64,000 nt of DNA from Cycas panzhihuaensis (lineage: Eukaryota > Cycadophyta): assembly GCA_023213395.1 (NCBI GenBank), contig CM041465.1, forward strand, positions 31,503,741 to 31,567,740, read 5' to 3'. Positions within the stretch are counted from its first letter, which is position 1. The number at the start of each line of letters is the position of its first letter. The position numbers were made by a program, and so were the translations under genes. The notes below the pieces were generated by a model. That model ran no database searches. It saw only the letters and a program-made list of their open reading frames with translations, and had not been told where the DNA came from. This document shows, in pieces, positions 24,388-35,961 of this stretch.

Positions 24388-27300
24388 GTTAAAATATATA
24401 CCCAAATTACTCATATGCATTTAAAAAGGGAAATAGATCATAACAAAATTATTAACAAAATGATACATTTGAATTGTTCAGGAACTTGTAGTAGAAGGAA
24501 GCTAAATCAACAGTGGAGCTCGTATAAAGAGCATACACACATTGGATGCAAAATGCAAATCTATGGAGATTTGAGTTACTTGTAAAAATGTAGAGCCCTC
24601 GCTACCCATATCACACATAGCCATCACACATATGGAAGAAAATAAAGAGTAGCCATAAAGGGCATGAAGATTCTTGTGCAAAATCCTTCGTGAGGTTGCA
24701 GTTTGTAGACAAAAGTGAGAGATAGGATGCTCGCCCACCATTTGAAGAAGGATCACGCCCAATGCTTCACCACATTTTCCACCTACATAAATCTTTGCTT
24801 AAAGCTACCATTTCACAGCCATGGAGAGAGGAGTTTTATATCTAGGTTCTTTATTAAAATCATGTCATTATGTCATATTTTCTTAGTAGTTTTTCCATTG
24901 TAGTGTGGAGGATTCGCATATAGCAATAAGTTATGTTTTTTATAATGTTGAAAGTTGAAAATAGCATGTGAAGTCTGTAGATTAGAAGATATATGCAACG
25001 ACAAAAGTCTTCAATGTTGGAAAATGACAATGAAACCTTGTAGAGATCCGAAGTTACAAGGAGAAGACTTATCGATGTGATAATGAGCCATGAGATTGGC
25101 CATCCTAGCAGATCAAATATGAGTTATTTTTCTCTTTAAAAGTTGCAGTCATCTTTTATTTTTAGCCAATATATTTAGCTATTTTCTACTCTACAGCTCT
25201 AAATATTTGTTTGTATTCTATCTACCATGATGTCTCTCCATTTAGGTCTGCATCTCTGTTATTACTTGATCTTGATAAAGTTGTATCAATGTGTAGCATT
25301 GATATGTGCTTTGTATAAGCATTTATACAAACATTTTCAATTATATTTGATGGTGTTTAGCAATTAGTTTTGCCCATTAGAGGTAAAGGCTTTGCATCTT
25401 ATTTGTTATGTGGCTTACACGACTTCACTCATATCTCCAATATCATTTCACTATAGTAGTGACTTTGGGGACATCAAAGTTATTTGCAATAAGAGATGAA
25501 AGCCCTCTAGTTGAACTATTGTCTCTGGGTTCATGTTTGCAATAATACCTGACTTAAAGCCTCAGTCATCTCACAAGTCAGCAAAAAAAGGCTTTGCTTC
25601 TGCATTATGCCATCCCCAAGTCCCTCTACAATGCATGTGATATACACTATAAGAAGGAAGAGAGACATACAGTTAGAGTCATTGCTGCAAGCGATCAATA
25701 TTATCAAACCAAGAGAAGCAGATATAATGAAGATCATGATTTAACATTTGAAACAGAAAATAATTGCAATAAGTAGGGAAAGTAGCTATTTAGCTTGTCA
25801 TGGAAGCTTATTTGTGCCTTCCAAAAACATCATTATTCAACTCCAATGACCAAAAGCCACTCCCACGGAATCATCAATATTGAATGGCAGATATACACAC
25901 AATGATCATAGAATTCCATGATCAAATTCTACAGAAGGCAATGGTAATATTTCTAGATTGGAACAAAAAGAGGAGGATGGGCGTCCTACGTTGCTTCTGG
26001 GGCTCTCTATAAACAATCCCTTTGGACCTCAAATCAATGAAGTATTTTTCAATTATATCGAGACAGAGTGCTTTCTTTTTCCTTATCTTGAGTGCGTAGT
26101 TTCGAGATCTCGAGCCCATTTTCGAATAAACGAAAAAAAGAAAATGGTAATGCCATGTCAGATAAAGACCACTTTTTGAAAGTATATCAAAGTCTTAGAA
26201 AGCGAGATGGAGGACTGGTGTGCCACTCAATAGAGTCATCTGTTGCCGTTGCCATATAGCCAATTGTTTTTTTGGCGTTTGGCATTAGCTCTGCCACTTT
26301 ATTTCAAAATTTCAAAGTTTTTTGAAATATTTAATTAAATTTTAATGTTACTTGAAGTCCACAACCTGTCACGTGCTAGCACAAAGTCATGGAGTGACAA
26401 CATGACCAGGGGTTTTAGAATTAAAGTGGCTAACATCATTTTAAATGTATTTTTAATTTTTAGATATTTAATTGTATTATTTTCTTTATATAGACTTTGA
26501 TTTTGTCTCCGTCGATTGAAATCTTGTTTCATCCTTCTTCAAAATGATTATTTATTTGGTATCATTTAAATTTGTTTTGTAAATGAAAATGTAGCTTAAA
26601 GTTGAGTCAAACTTTTATATATTCAACAAATATTAAAATTGATGTCATGTAAAACCTTGAAAGTTATGTTTAAGTATTTTATACTAACATCTTAAATGAT
26701 GACTAAAGTTTAATAATATCACATAAATTTATTTAAAAATTAAATTTAATAATTTTTGATAATCTATAAAGTGAGCATTGATAAAGATGTTGATTTAACA
26801 TGTAAGACCTGAGACAAGACATTACATATGATTGGCTAAATATTAAAAGCTAAAAATGTGTGACAAGTTTGAAGAATCTGGCATTAAAGGAGAGTCTTCT
26901 TCAATAACAATAGGGGAAGATCAACTACAAGCGGCAATTACAAGAGGTAAATATCCTAGTTTAATCACTTTTTGGTGTGAGATTCACTTAAGTTACATAA
27001 GCATGCTATATATATATGTCTTTTTTGAAAATTTATTATGTAAAAGTCAAAATATATGATGTATGATGCATTGTTGGCCTTGCAACCTTTGAGAGATTAA
27101 TGAAATCCCTATGCTTGTAGCTTTATTTAGCTGCTAAGACTCCTTATATGTTAGGGCCTTAATTTATAAGTCTATAGAGGCATGTTGAAGTTCATATAGG
27201 CCATCGTAAACTCATAGTGGTGTGATGAAGCTCATAGTGGCATAATTATAGTCTATTGAGGCATAATTTAGAGTCCATAGTAGTAAATTTGAGGATATAG

Positions 27301-27879
27301 AGCCCATCATTATATTTTTTACCATTAAATGTTGAAGAAAGTTGTTTTATAGTCTCATTTAGAAAGAGGTGGAACACACTCTTTCTAGTTACTCTTGCAT
27401 ATTTTTAGCACACTTGACAAGCCACGTAGGACGTCGTGTTTCTGGAACAGTACTAATGAAGACGTTGATTGAACCATGTAACCAAAATGACTACCTATAT
27501 AACTAATGGTCACAGTAGCTAGTTATCCATGTGATCTAGTAGATGTCATATTCATATGAACATCAGTAATTTGAAGAAAATTTAATATAGCTTGGAGCAA
27601 CTATAATTGTGAGAAAATGAAATAGCAAAGATAGCAGATATAATAATTATAAATTAAATATTAAGTGGGACAAATGTAGGATTTAATATTTAGACTAATG
27701 TTTAATTCATTAGTCATTATGTAGATCCCCCCTTCATGTTCTTGTAGCCCTCAAGATTCTTCTTATTGTTATATTGTACTCATCTTAATATGTATGTTAG
27801 TAGCACCTTAGTTTATGTGCCAAGCCTCTAAGAGCACAATTTTGTTGATCTTGAGAGATCTCACACATACATGAATATT

Positions 27880-27880
<1 letters not shown>
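24388..27880. other. Rest of E3i, no recognised genes
   Basis: About 3.5 kb. Short open stretches are present on both strands (24502-24762, 25531-25776, 25922-26179, 26856-27059), none with a recognisable domain. 26856-26945 looks exon-like (see findings). 27165-27310 contains loosely repeated CATAGTGG/CATAATT units. Confidence 0.4.
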
Positions 27881-28031
<151 letters not shown>

Positions 28032-28140
28032 GCATATTTTATAATGTAATAGAACAAGTAGAGTTCATTCTCATTAGTCAATCTTTGTCATACATCTCTT
28101 CTCTCTAAGATGTGGTATCACTCCAATATTATATCCAACA

Positions 28141-28406
28141 CGTATATGGAGTAGTTACATATTTCTGTATCCCATTTATATTACAAAAATAATAGGATTT
28201 ATTTGAATTCTTCTCCTCTGTCAAATCGGAGAATTTTGATTTTGCATTTACTCTCTAACTCAACCTATGCCTTGAATTCTTTGAAGTAGGCTAAGACTTC
28301 TGATTTACTAAAAAAGAAAATAGACCCAAGTTTTTCTAAAGAAATCATCAGTGAAGGTGAGGTAGTCCCTTGCTTTATTTATTGAGTTTGTCATTATTGG
28401 CCCGTA
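28141..28406 (-). pseudogene. pol: E3 copia integrase, middle of the catalytic core
   Basis: Minus strand from 28406: PIMTNSINKARDYLTFTDDFFRKTWVYFL, then KILRFDRGEEF and CNINGIQKYVTTPYT. These are the catalytic DDF and D-x-G-x-EF regions of copia integrase. The preceding residues TDLCG are at 57290 on the far side of E4 and the following PQSNG at 22921. The three pieces fit in order, which is the main proof of the two insertions. Confidence 0.88.
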
Positions 28407-28616
28407 TGTTAAACTTTAGACTCAGATTTATGAGAATGACTTGATTTATTTATTATGAGGGAGATAGTCTCCTTAAATATATATAAGTAAATGTAACTAA
28501 TACATGTATAGATGATATGTGCCAGACAAGTGTCTAAGTTACATCAGGAGTTACAGAAAGAGAGATTAAGACACTACCCTCGATATACATTTAGGATAAA
28601 ATATTATATTTTAACA
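28407..28616 (-). repeat. 3' LTR of E4
   Basis: 210 bp, TGTTAAAC...TTTTAACA, followed on the right by CCCTCTCTTAATATT, the polypurine-tract complement. A TATATAT promoter-like box is near 28477-28486. Confidence 0.85.
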
Positions 28617-29181
28617 CCCTCTCTTAATATTTTATTCTTTTAACCATATTCTATCTCAAAAAATCTAAAATTTATCATTGTTGAGCGATTTTCTTATGAT
28701 ATCAGCAGCTTGCTCATTTTTAGGATAATATGCTAAGTCAACTTTTTTGTTGTGCACCTTTTCCCATATGAAATGATGATGCACCTTAATGTGTTTTGTT
28801 CTCGTATAGAATACAGGGTTCTTAGCCAATTTTATGGCACTCTGATCATTACAAAGTAAAGTTGTTGTCCTTCTTGTTATTGATCTAAACCTAGTAGTAG
28901 TTGCCTCAGTTAGACTACTTCACAAGTAGCATTGACAACTAACTTGTATTCAACTTTAGTAGATGAAAGTGTGACTATCAGTTGTCTTTTACTGTTCCAA
29001 GAGATAGTTGTTGGCCTCAAGAAGAAGCAGTGTTCACTTGTGGATCTCCTCTTTTTTTTTGTCTCCGGCCTAATTTGAGTCACTAAACCCAATTAACTTC
29101 TCTAATTTCATTTTTGGACAGATAAATTTTTCCTTTTAAATAGTATCCTCTTGGCTGCCTTCAAATGTCTTGTCTTGGGTT
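28617..29181 (-). pseudogene. pol: E4 copia RNase H and RT C-terminus
   Basis: Minus strand from 29181: NPRQDI continues an RT C-terminal region that begins at 32277 beyond E4g. RNase H follows: SWNSKRQLIVTLSSTKVEYKL (with K in place of the usual AEY alanine context), VVNATCEVV, then a stop and LRQLLLGLDQ. A frameshifted remainder leads to the polypurine tract AATATTAAGAGAGGG. Confidence 0.85.
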
Positions 29182-29406
29182 TGTTAGAAAATAGAACCTA
29201 CAATAAGATATTCACAAACAGAATAGAACACACCTCCATAGGATCAAACGGTACGCTTAAGGTACCTCAAATTGTATTAACAAAACATCATTACAACAAC
29301 ATATAATACGATATATTATGTTGTGTATTTATAATACATGTCAATATAGTGAGAGTGGATCCCACTTGCATGTGGGATAAAACAAATGTGCATTAATATT
29401 CCAACA
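29182..29406 (-). repeat. 3' LTR of E4g
   Basis: TGTTAGAAAATAGAACC...AATATTCCAACA, 225 bp, near-identical to 32047-32271. It contains a GGTACC-type motif and GTATTTATAATAC (inverted) near the possible TATA region. Confidence 0.92.
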
Positions 29407-29423
29407 CTCCCCCTTAATGCACA
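29407..29423 (-). other. Polypurine tract of E4g
   Basis: Plus-strand CTCCCCCTTAATGCACA, adjacent to the LTR edge; G-rich on the sense strand. Confidence 0.8.
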
Positions 29424-29543
29424 TTTGGGTCATTTGTATTTGCAATGCTTTGTCCTTGGAAATGTATTGAGAATGATGTCTTCAACTTGAGCCTTGTATT
29501 CAATGTTGTAGTGATGTCTTTGCTGTAGAATGATGTCTTCATC

Positions 29544-30584
29544 TTAATTTTTATCTCTAATTCTGTACTGATGCCTTTTTAAGATGATGTCCTTAACTTG
29601 ATTTCTATCTTCAATCTTATAATGATGATGTTGATGTAGCAGCTCTAGCAAGTGCAAATCTTGATTCTTCATTATGGTTGGTCTAGTTTGATTTTGATGA
29701 AGATCCTGTAAGTAACCTTCTTTAAACACAACTTGCTTGTCATCATTATCCTGTGTAAGTTCTTGATCACCATGTACAACAATGATTTCTTCAACCTTTA
29801 GAGTTGACTCTTGATCAACTTACATACTTTTTGAACTTGAATCAATACTCAAAGAAGGAACATCATTCAAGCTTAAATCAATACTTAAAGTAGGAATATC
29901 ATCAATATAAGACTCATCCTTTATAGGACCATCAGATTCATATTCAATTTCTCTTGAAATCATGGTGTCATCTATATGAACCTTTATCAACTTATCATTT
30001 TCAACGTCTTCATTAGTAGTTGTAGTCTCATCAATACATTCAACCATCGTTTCTTTACATTCAGTAGAAATTTCATCAGTACTCATACCTTCTTCATATT
30101 GACATGTTGTTTCATCAGAGTTGATGATATTTTCTTCATTTGTTGTACCTATACCATAACCATAACTAGCCTTAATTTCTTTTTCAATCATTCGTTGTGT
30201 CTCTTCAGGGGTTTGTTCAAATACTTCCCTTAGAAAATCCCAAGCTTCTTTAGCATTACTTACATGTAAAATTATAGGAATGACAAAATGGAGTTTAGAA
30301 GGAAGATCAACCTCATTGAATGCAGCACGAATCATAATGAATGCTTTTGTATCTTTCTTCTCAAGCATTTCCTTTTCTTCTTCATCCTTAGGGATATTAT
30401 ATTCATCAGTAACAATCTTCTAAAAACCTCTAGCTATGAATAAACATCTCATTTTAATTGTCCAAAAGAAGTAGTCTTCACCATTACACTTAGGTACTGG
30501 AAGAAACGAATCTCTTAAGTAATATTCATATGTTTCAGGAGCATATATAACCACATCATTATCTTCCATGATTGTAAATGCCAT
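29544..30584 (-). pseudogene. gag: Gag of E4g, about 345 codons with two in-frame stops
   Basis: A single minus frame from ATG 30584 (MAFTIMEDNDVV) to the stop at 29544, with only two internal stops: TAG at 30420-30422 and TAA at 29820-29822. The N-terminus has LPVPKCNGEDYFFWTIKMRCLF, a copia-type gag start (x-W-x-x-M). The middle has NAKEAWDFLREVFEQTPEE, the gag helical core. The C-terminal third is acidic (many Glu/Asp/Thr) and then Gln/His rich; no zinc knuckle is seen. The long preserved frame in an otherwise decayed region suggests recent function. It aligns with the E7 gag (FFWTIKM/FCFWKIKM; PEE). Confidence 0.8.
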
Positions 30585-30599
30585 TTTCAAATAATGTGT

Positions 30600-32030
30600 C
30601 CCATTTTTAAATCAATAAGCTCACCTAACATTGGTAATATGCCCATTGGTCAATCTCAACAAACTTTCTCATGTCTCATTTCCTTCACATCACTGATCAC
30701 ATCATCACCTTGCCCATTTCTCATAAACAGTCACATAGAATCTAAACACTCACTTCACTAAATCAATGTATGCCACATGTCACCATTAAATTGCCAAGAT
30801 ACATACTTCACTTAATTGCCCAAAACACGACTCATGCTACAACACCACTCAACAAAATTTGTTTTCCTACAACTCAATTCATCCTTCTTTGCCCATTCAG
30901 TCAATTAATAAACACATCATCAAACATGTATAATTTCATCCTTAAAACATGCTAGTAACCTCACATGTAACAAGCACCTCATTGTCTCAATTCACCATTT
31001 TCCTTACCCTCAAATTTGCCTTATCAAGCCCATAAAGCCCCTTCATATAAATCACATTCCACAGAGCACTTAATTGTTATATGCCATCCAACTCATTCAT
31101 GTAAACATATGTACTATCGCTTCATCACCACACTATGCCATCATCACAATAGTTCTCTCATACAAACAAATGTAAGAAAACACTCAAACTAACATCACTA
31201 ACTTCTTTATTTCACCATATGCATGTCTCATTATCACAACCATGTCTCATATCACCAATGAGTTAGGTATTCAAAGACACTCACAAGCATCGCCATATCA
31301 CAAAATTACCTCATATTGTAACATTACTCAACTTATATAAATCACATACAAGATAGCATTATGCCAATGCCAAATGTCACTACTTTTTTACCAATTAAGA
31401 GTGCAAAACACTTATATCACCTCATTATCATTGCTTCATTCATGTCACCATATCAATATGAAACCCTTAAATTCCCAAAAAACTTATTTCTGAAAAAAAA
31501 TATAGCTCAAAAGTACATAAAGTATGGATGAAAATGATGGCCTCTGAAATACGATCCTAACGGTTTAGACAAAATTGAATTCTGATATCTAGATCAAAAG
31601 TTATGCTCCTTTTAAGAATTTCACAATTAGGGTTTCTAGGGACTGTAATAGTACCTTCTGATAAACTGCTAATAAGTTTTCATTATGAACTTTGATGAAC
31701 CTCAAACCACTTCCATTCGAAAGAAAATTTAAAAACACATAGAATAAAAAAAAAAATTGAGGTCATTTGGATACATGTAGCCAAAGTTATGGCTATTTGA
31801 AGTTGAGGTTGCAGATTCGTCCCAAAAATACGGCGACGAAAAAAATGCAGGCCGAAATTAATTTTGCTGTAATTTTCACACTTTCACCCCAAAATCTATA
31901 GCGTGACCACTCAAAATTTATAGAACAAGCTATTTCGTCTCAATTTCGTCATTACTTTTCAGAAATTTCAACGTTATGGAACCTCCCAAATCACTGCTCT
32001 AATACCGAACAAAAACACCTCTCTCAACCC
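30600..32030. other. E4g 5' leader
   Basis: About 1.4 kb between PBS and gag ATG, no coding seen. The left half (30640-31480) is unusually C-rich and G-poor on the plus strand, dominated by CATCAC/TCATTA/CACATC-like words. The right half (31720-31980) is the segment shared with 23990-24260. Confidence 0.6.
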
Positions 32031-32034
32031 GGGC

Positions 32035-32046
32035 GCTCTAATACCA
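32035..32046 (-). other. Primer-binding site of E4g
   Basis: GCTCTAATACCA; minus strand TGGTATTAGAGC, initiator Met-tRNA type, immediately inside the 5' LTR. A near copy (GCTCTAATACCG) lies about 40 bp further in at 31995-32006. Confidence 0.85.
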
Positions 32047-32271
32047 TGTTGGAAAATAGAACCTGCAATAAGATATTCATAAACAGAATAGAACACACCT
32101 CCACAGGATCGAATGGTACCCTTAAGGTACCTCAAATTGTATTAACAAAACATTATTACAAGAACATATAATATGATACACTATGTTGTGTATTTATAAT
32201 ACATGTCAATATAGTGAGAGTGGAACCCACTTGCATATGGGATAAAACAAATGTTCATTAATATTCCAACA
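32047..32271 (-). repeat. 5' LTR of E4g
   Basis: 225 bp, TGTTGGAAAATAGAACC...TATTCCAACA. Partner of 29182-29406. Confidence 0.92.
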
Positions 32272-33200
32272 GGGCTCTTGTATGTATCTTAAAACTTATA
32301 AAGTATAAGATGTTAAGTCTAGTTATAGTGAGATAAGTCAGACTTCCAATCAGTTGTTTGTATAAAGTTGCATTTACTGAAGTTTCTTCTTTGCTTGGAA
32401 CCAGGTCATAATTAATTTCTATAGGAGTTGCACAATTGTTGAATCTTCTATTTGATATCTAGTTAGCAATTCTTTTATATATTCACTTTAAGACAATATA
32501 ATTGATTCCCCATTTTGATTGACTTATATTCCCAGATAGTAACTTAGAAGTCCCAAGTCTGTCATTTCTAAGCTCTTTTCTTACTGACTTTTTATACTTT
32601 ATACTAATTCTATATCACTCTCTGTGAGAATTATATCATTTACATAAACCACATTTATTATGATTAGCCCATTTCTTTTCTTCTTGTATAGACTAGAATC
32701 TAAACTATATTGAAGAACACCATTTTGTGAAAGAAATTTGTTCAGTTAGGCATACCAAGCTCTTGGAACTTTCTTTAACTCATATAATGCCTTATTCAAT
32801 TTGCACATAAGATTTTCTTAACCCTTTTTAATATAGTCTTCTTGTTGTCTCATGTAGACTCCTTCTTCAAGCTCACCATTCAAAAAAACACTCCCTATAT
32901 TCAACTGATAATTTTTTTAGTTATTTTGAGTTGTTAAAGCAATTACTACTCTTATAGTGTCAAGTTTGGCAATAGGTGAGAATGTTTCATCGAAGTCTAT
33001 CCCAGTTATTTGGGTTAGGTATAACCCTTTGCTACAAGTCTGCCCTTATGATTTTCTATTCTACCATCAACATTTTCCTTTATTTTGTATATCCACTTGC
33101 AATTGACCACTAGCTTATCGTTAGGCAAATCAATCAGCTCCAAAGCTTGATTTTTAGTGATTGATTTCATTTCAGCATCTATTGTTACTTGTCATTCTAC
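32272..33200 (-). pseudogene. pol: E4 copia reverse transcriptase (remnant)
   Basis: Minus strand from 33200: IDLPNDKLVVNCKWIYKIK, GRLVAKGYT, KKILCAN, and near the C-terminus ATPIEINYDLVPSK and VNATLYKQLIGSLTYLT. The catalytic box at 32635-32646 is YVND rather than YVDD: the third position of the motif is Asn. Several stops and frame changes. The frame is cut at 32272 by E4g and resumes at 29181. Confidence 0.87.
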
Positions 33201-34330
33201 ATGTTCCTTTGATTATTTAAAGGATTGTGGTTCTATGTTGTTGAATAATACTTGATGCTTCTGTCTTCTTGTACTGTGCGTAAACACGTCTCCCTTTCCT
33301 TTTTCAATAGTTTTAATGTAATATTTTGGTACTCTATTTTCCTCTTCCTTTTTTTTCTGTAACTGATTTCTCAAGAGATAATTTTTCTCCTTCAAAGACC
33401 AAGCTTTCATGAGGTAGAGTTGTTGTTTTTAACTCTTTCACATTATTCTGTCTTATATCTTTTGATGTTATCATAAAGATTTCTTCAACCGAAGATTCTT
33501 CTTACAATATCCTTTTTGGTGCTTCTTCAATTACTTGAGGTGGAGAATGACTTCTAATGACATCTCCTTCATTAAAAATGACATCTCTACATATGTAGAT
33601 CTCATTAGTTTTTGGATCTATACATTTATAGGCTTTTGAATTTTTACTATAACCTATAATAATACAATCTATACTTTAGGAGTCAAGTTTGGATCTCCTT
33701 TTGTTTAGTATATGAATGAAAATTTGCCATCCAAATATTTTCAAGTAATTTATATCTACTTTTTGTCACGTCTAGGCTTCTTCTAGAGTAACTTATTTCA
33801 AGATTTTTGTTGGGTTTCGATTTATTAGGTAGCAGACTATACTTATTACTTTTACCCAGTAAGTTTTAAAGATTTGTTTGTCATAAATCATGTTGTGAGC
33901 TATCTCTATAATAGTTTTATTTTTCTGTTCAACTACTCCATTGGATTGAGATGTGTTGGGAGTCGTAGATTAGCTACATATTCCATGTGTTTTGTAGAAA
34001 TTCAAGAACTCCTTTAAATATATTGTCCTCCACCATTTGATCTTATACATTTTAGTTTTAACCCTTATTTCAACTTGATTTCAGTCTTAAATTCTTTGAA
34101 TGTTTCAAAGACCTTGGATTCATTATAGAGAAAATAAATCCACACTTTCCTAAAAAAATCATCAATGAACGTTAAAAAATATCTAGAGCGATTGATTAGA
34201 TGAGGAATAAGAGGTCCATATAGATCTGTATGTATCAATTCTAGTTTATTTTGAGCTCGCCATTCTTTTTTTTAAAGAAAAACGGTGTTGTTTTCCAAGC
34301 TGACAACCTTTGCAAATAAAATGATTAGAT
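33201..34330 (-). pseudogene. pol: E4 copia integrase (remnant) and linker
   Basis: Minus strand. The HHCC-containing start is in the next entry. Here are TPNTSQSNGVVEQKNKTIIEI, IFKTYWVKVISIVCYLINRNPTK, VTLEEAWT, INYLKIFGWQIFIHI and YSKNSKAYKCIDPKTNEIYICRDVIFNEGD, all copia integrase. The acidic linker to RT holds VIEEAPKRIL and the stretch 33410-33213. At least five stops interrupt it. Confidence 0.87.
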
Positions 34331-34942
34331 ATAATATTGGAAAGTCCATTAACCATTCATGTTTTATGCATCATTTTTAATCTATCTAAAGATATGTACC
34401 CATACTTCAAATGCCACAATTTATTATTAATATCAAAATTTGCAATAGTGTATGCCTTTACATCCTTTTTTGGAATTATAAGATTAGAAAGTAACATGTA
34501 TAAGTCATTACTTTCTATCCCTTTATCAATCACAACACCAATATTCTTCATATCTAAGATATAGCAGTACCCTTCCTCATCAAATATAGTCTTCAATCTT
34601 TTCTTTCTGAGTTAAGAGACAGAGATGAGATTATTTTTCTAACTTGGTACAAAATGTACATTTCTAATTCTCTACACATTACCCCTTAATTTGACAGCTA
34701 TGACCATGATTCCTTTAATATTTAGAGAATACTTGTCCTCTAATTCAACAAATTTGTTGGGGGTATAAGGTTTAAGCGACTTAAACTAGTCTTCCTGACC
34801 TATCATGTGTCGTGAAGCTCTGAAGTCTATGTACCATACGTCTTCATCTTCGAGGCTGGTAGTAAGAGAGACAATGAAGATTGTCTCCTTGTCATCCTCA
34901 TCTATTTGTTCCTTGTTGTAATTTTCAATGTCACTTCCCTCT
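34331..34942 (-). pseudogene. pol: E4 copia protease and integrase N-terminus
   Basis: Minus strand from 34942: acidic spacer, then WYIDFRASRHMIGQ near 34850-34810, the protease active-site block (family DSGASRHM; here the catalytic D is kept but SG is replaced by FR). Then IRNVHFVPS and LWHLKYGYISLDRLKMMHK...CKGCQLGKQHR, the zinc-binding integrase N-terminus. The right boundary is the E5 insertion: gag zinc knuckles resume at 55554. Confidence 0.87.
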
Positions 34943-35255
34943 TGTTGATTGTAGAAGATAAAGCAGATCAAATCCTTTCAAGCCATATTGGCGTAGTAAT
35001 CAAATTCCAAACATTTGAAGGCCATGTTAAAAAACACTAGGGTGATACACCCAATATATTTATAGATTTTAGGGAGATGGGAGTCTACCTCAACCCGACC
35101 GTTAGTCAAATATTAAAAAAATAATAAATCAAAGTATAATCTTACCTCGTCAGCTCGAGAACGGCTTGTGGCAACTTAGAAATGGTTGGTGGTGGCATGT
35201 TGGTTTCCAATGCACATCTGCATGTAGGTTAAGCACAATGGATATTATTCTAACA
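34943..35255 (-). repeat. 3' LTR of E5
   Basis: TGTTGATTGTAGAAG...ATTATTCTAACA, 313 bp; partner 55236-55548. Shared blocks include CCCAATATATTTATAGATTTT and AATAATAAATCAAAGTA. TATATTTATAG near 35052 is a TATA-box candidate. Confidence 0.92.
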
Positions 35256-35275
35256 TTCTCCCCCATAATGTCCCT
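35256..35275 (-). other. Polypurine tract of E5
   Basis: Plus-strand TTCTCCCCCATAATGTCCC next to the LTR; the sense strand reads GGACATTATGGGGGAGAA and then TGTTAG. Confidence 0.85.
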
Positions 35276-35961
35276 TATGCATAACTCCAAGTTTCTCTCT
35301 GAATTTATAGAACATGATTTTTCTTAATGCCCTTGTGAAGATAACAGTCGTTTGGTATTCTATGCTACAATATACCAACTCAATTTCACTTGCTTGGACC
35401 AATTCATGAATGAAGTGATGTTGAGTCTCAATGTGCTTAGTTTTGCCATAGAAAACTGGATTGTGAGTCATCTGAATGATGCTTTAGTTATAACACCAAA
35501 TCTTGGTTGGGCCTTTCTGTTCCATTTGAAGATCATGTAGAAGTTGTCGTAACTATACAATCTCACATGTATCTAAAACCGCTACTTTGTATTATGCTTA
35601 TGTTGTAGATAAGAAAATTGTATTTTGTTTCTTTATGCTCTATACAATGGCTATTGAACCTAAACTGAATACATATCTTGAAGCAGATTTTCTATCATCA
35701 ACATCTCCTGCCCAATCAAAGTCTATATATTTAATCAACCTGAAGTTTGGTGAAGATTTATAACGTAACCCATAATTTGCTGTACCTTTTAAGTATCATA
35801 AAATCCTCTTCGTTGTTTGCCAATGAGTGGATTTGGGATCTTGCACGAATCTTGAAACTATACTAATTGCATGCATAATATCATGTCATATTGATGTTAA
35901 ATATATCAAGCTACCAATCAATTATCTATAAAGAGTGGCATCCATTGGTGCAAAATTATTG
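35276..35961 (-). pseudogene. pol: E5 copia RT C-terminus and RNase H
   Basis: Minus strand from 35961: APMDATLYR, stop, LIGSLIYLTSI, IVSRFVQDPKSTHWQTTKRIL, YLKGTANYGLRY, DWAGDVDDRKSASRYVFSLG (RNase H first half; the normal DADWAG becomes DFDWAG), DTCEIV, LRQLLHDLQMEQ and HIETQHHFIHELV. It continues directly the RT that ends at 48378 (ATPVKVGIKLSKSDN), with the 5-bp ATTAT duplicated by the E6 insertion. Confidence 0.9.

Larger units (their letters stand above)
29182..32271 (-). mobile_element. E4g: gag-only LTR retrotransposon nested in E4 RT
   Basis: Identical-length LTRs (225 bp) at 29182-29406 and 32047-32271 with a few differences; flanking 5-mers GGGTT (29177-29181) and GGGCT (32272-32276) differ by one transition. 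A PBS complement GCTCTAATACCA at 32035-32046 and a polypurine complement CTCCCCCTTAATGC at 29407 give minus orientation. The 2.6-kb interior has a nearly intact gag and no protease, integrase or RT. Mobility would need pol in trans. Comparable plant elements are known as TR-GAG-type. Confidence 0.9.

Noticed and set aside
25922-26179. Overlapping 65-73 codon frames on both strands, the minus one starting MGSRSRNYALKIRKKK
   Set aside because: Basic composition is suggestive, but no homologue, splice context or domain was recognised; not enough to call a gene.
29976-30233. 85-codon plus-strand open stretch
   Set aside because: Antisense shadow of the E4g gag.
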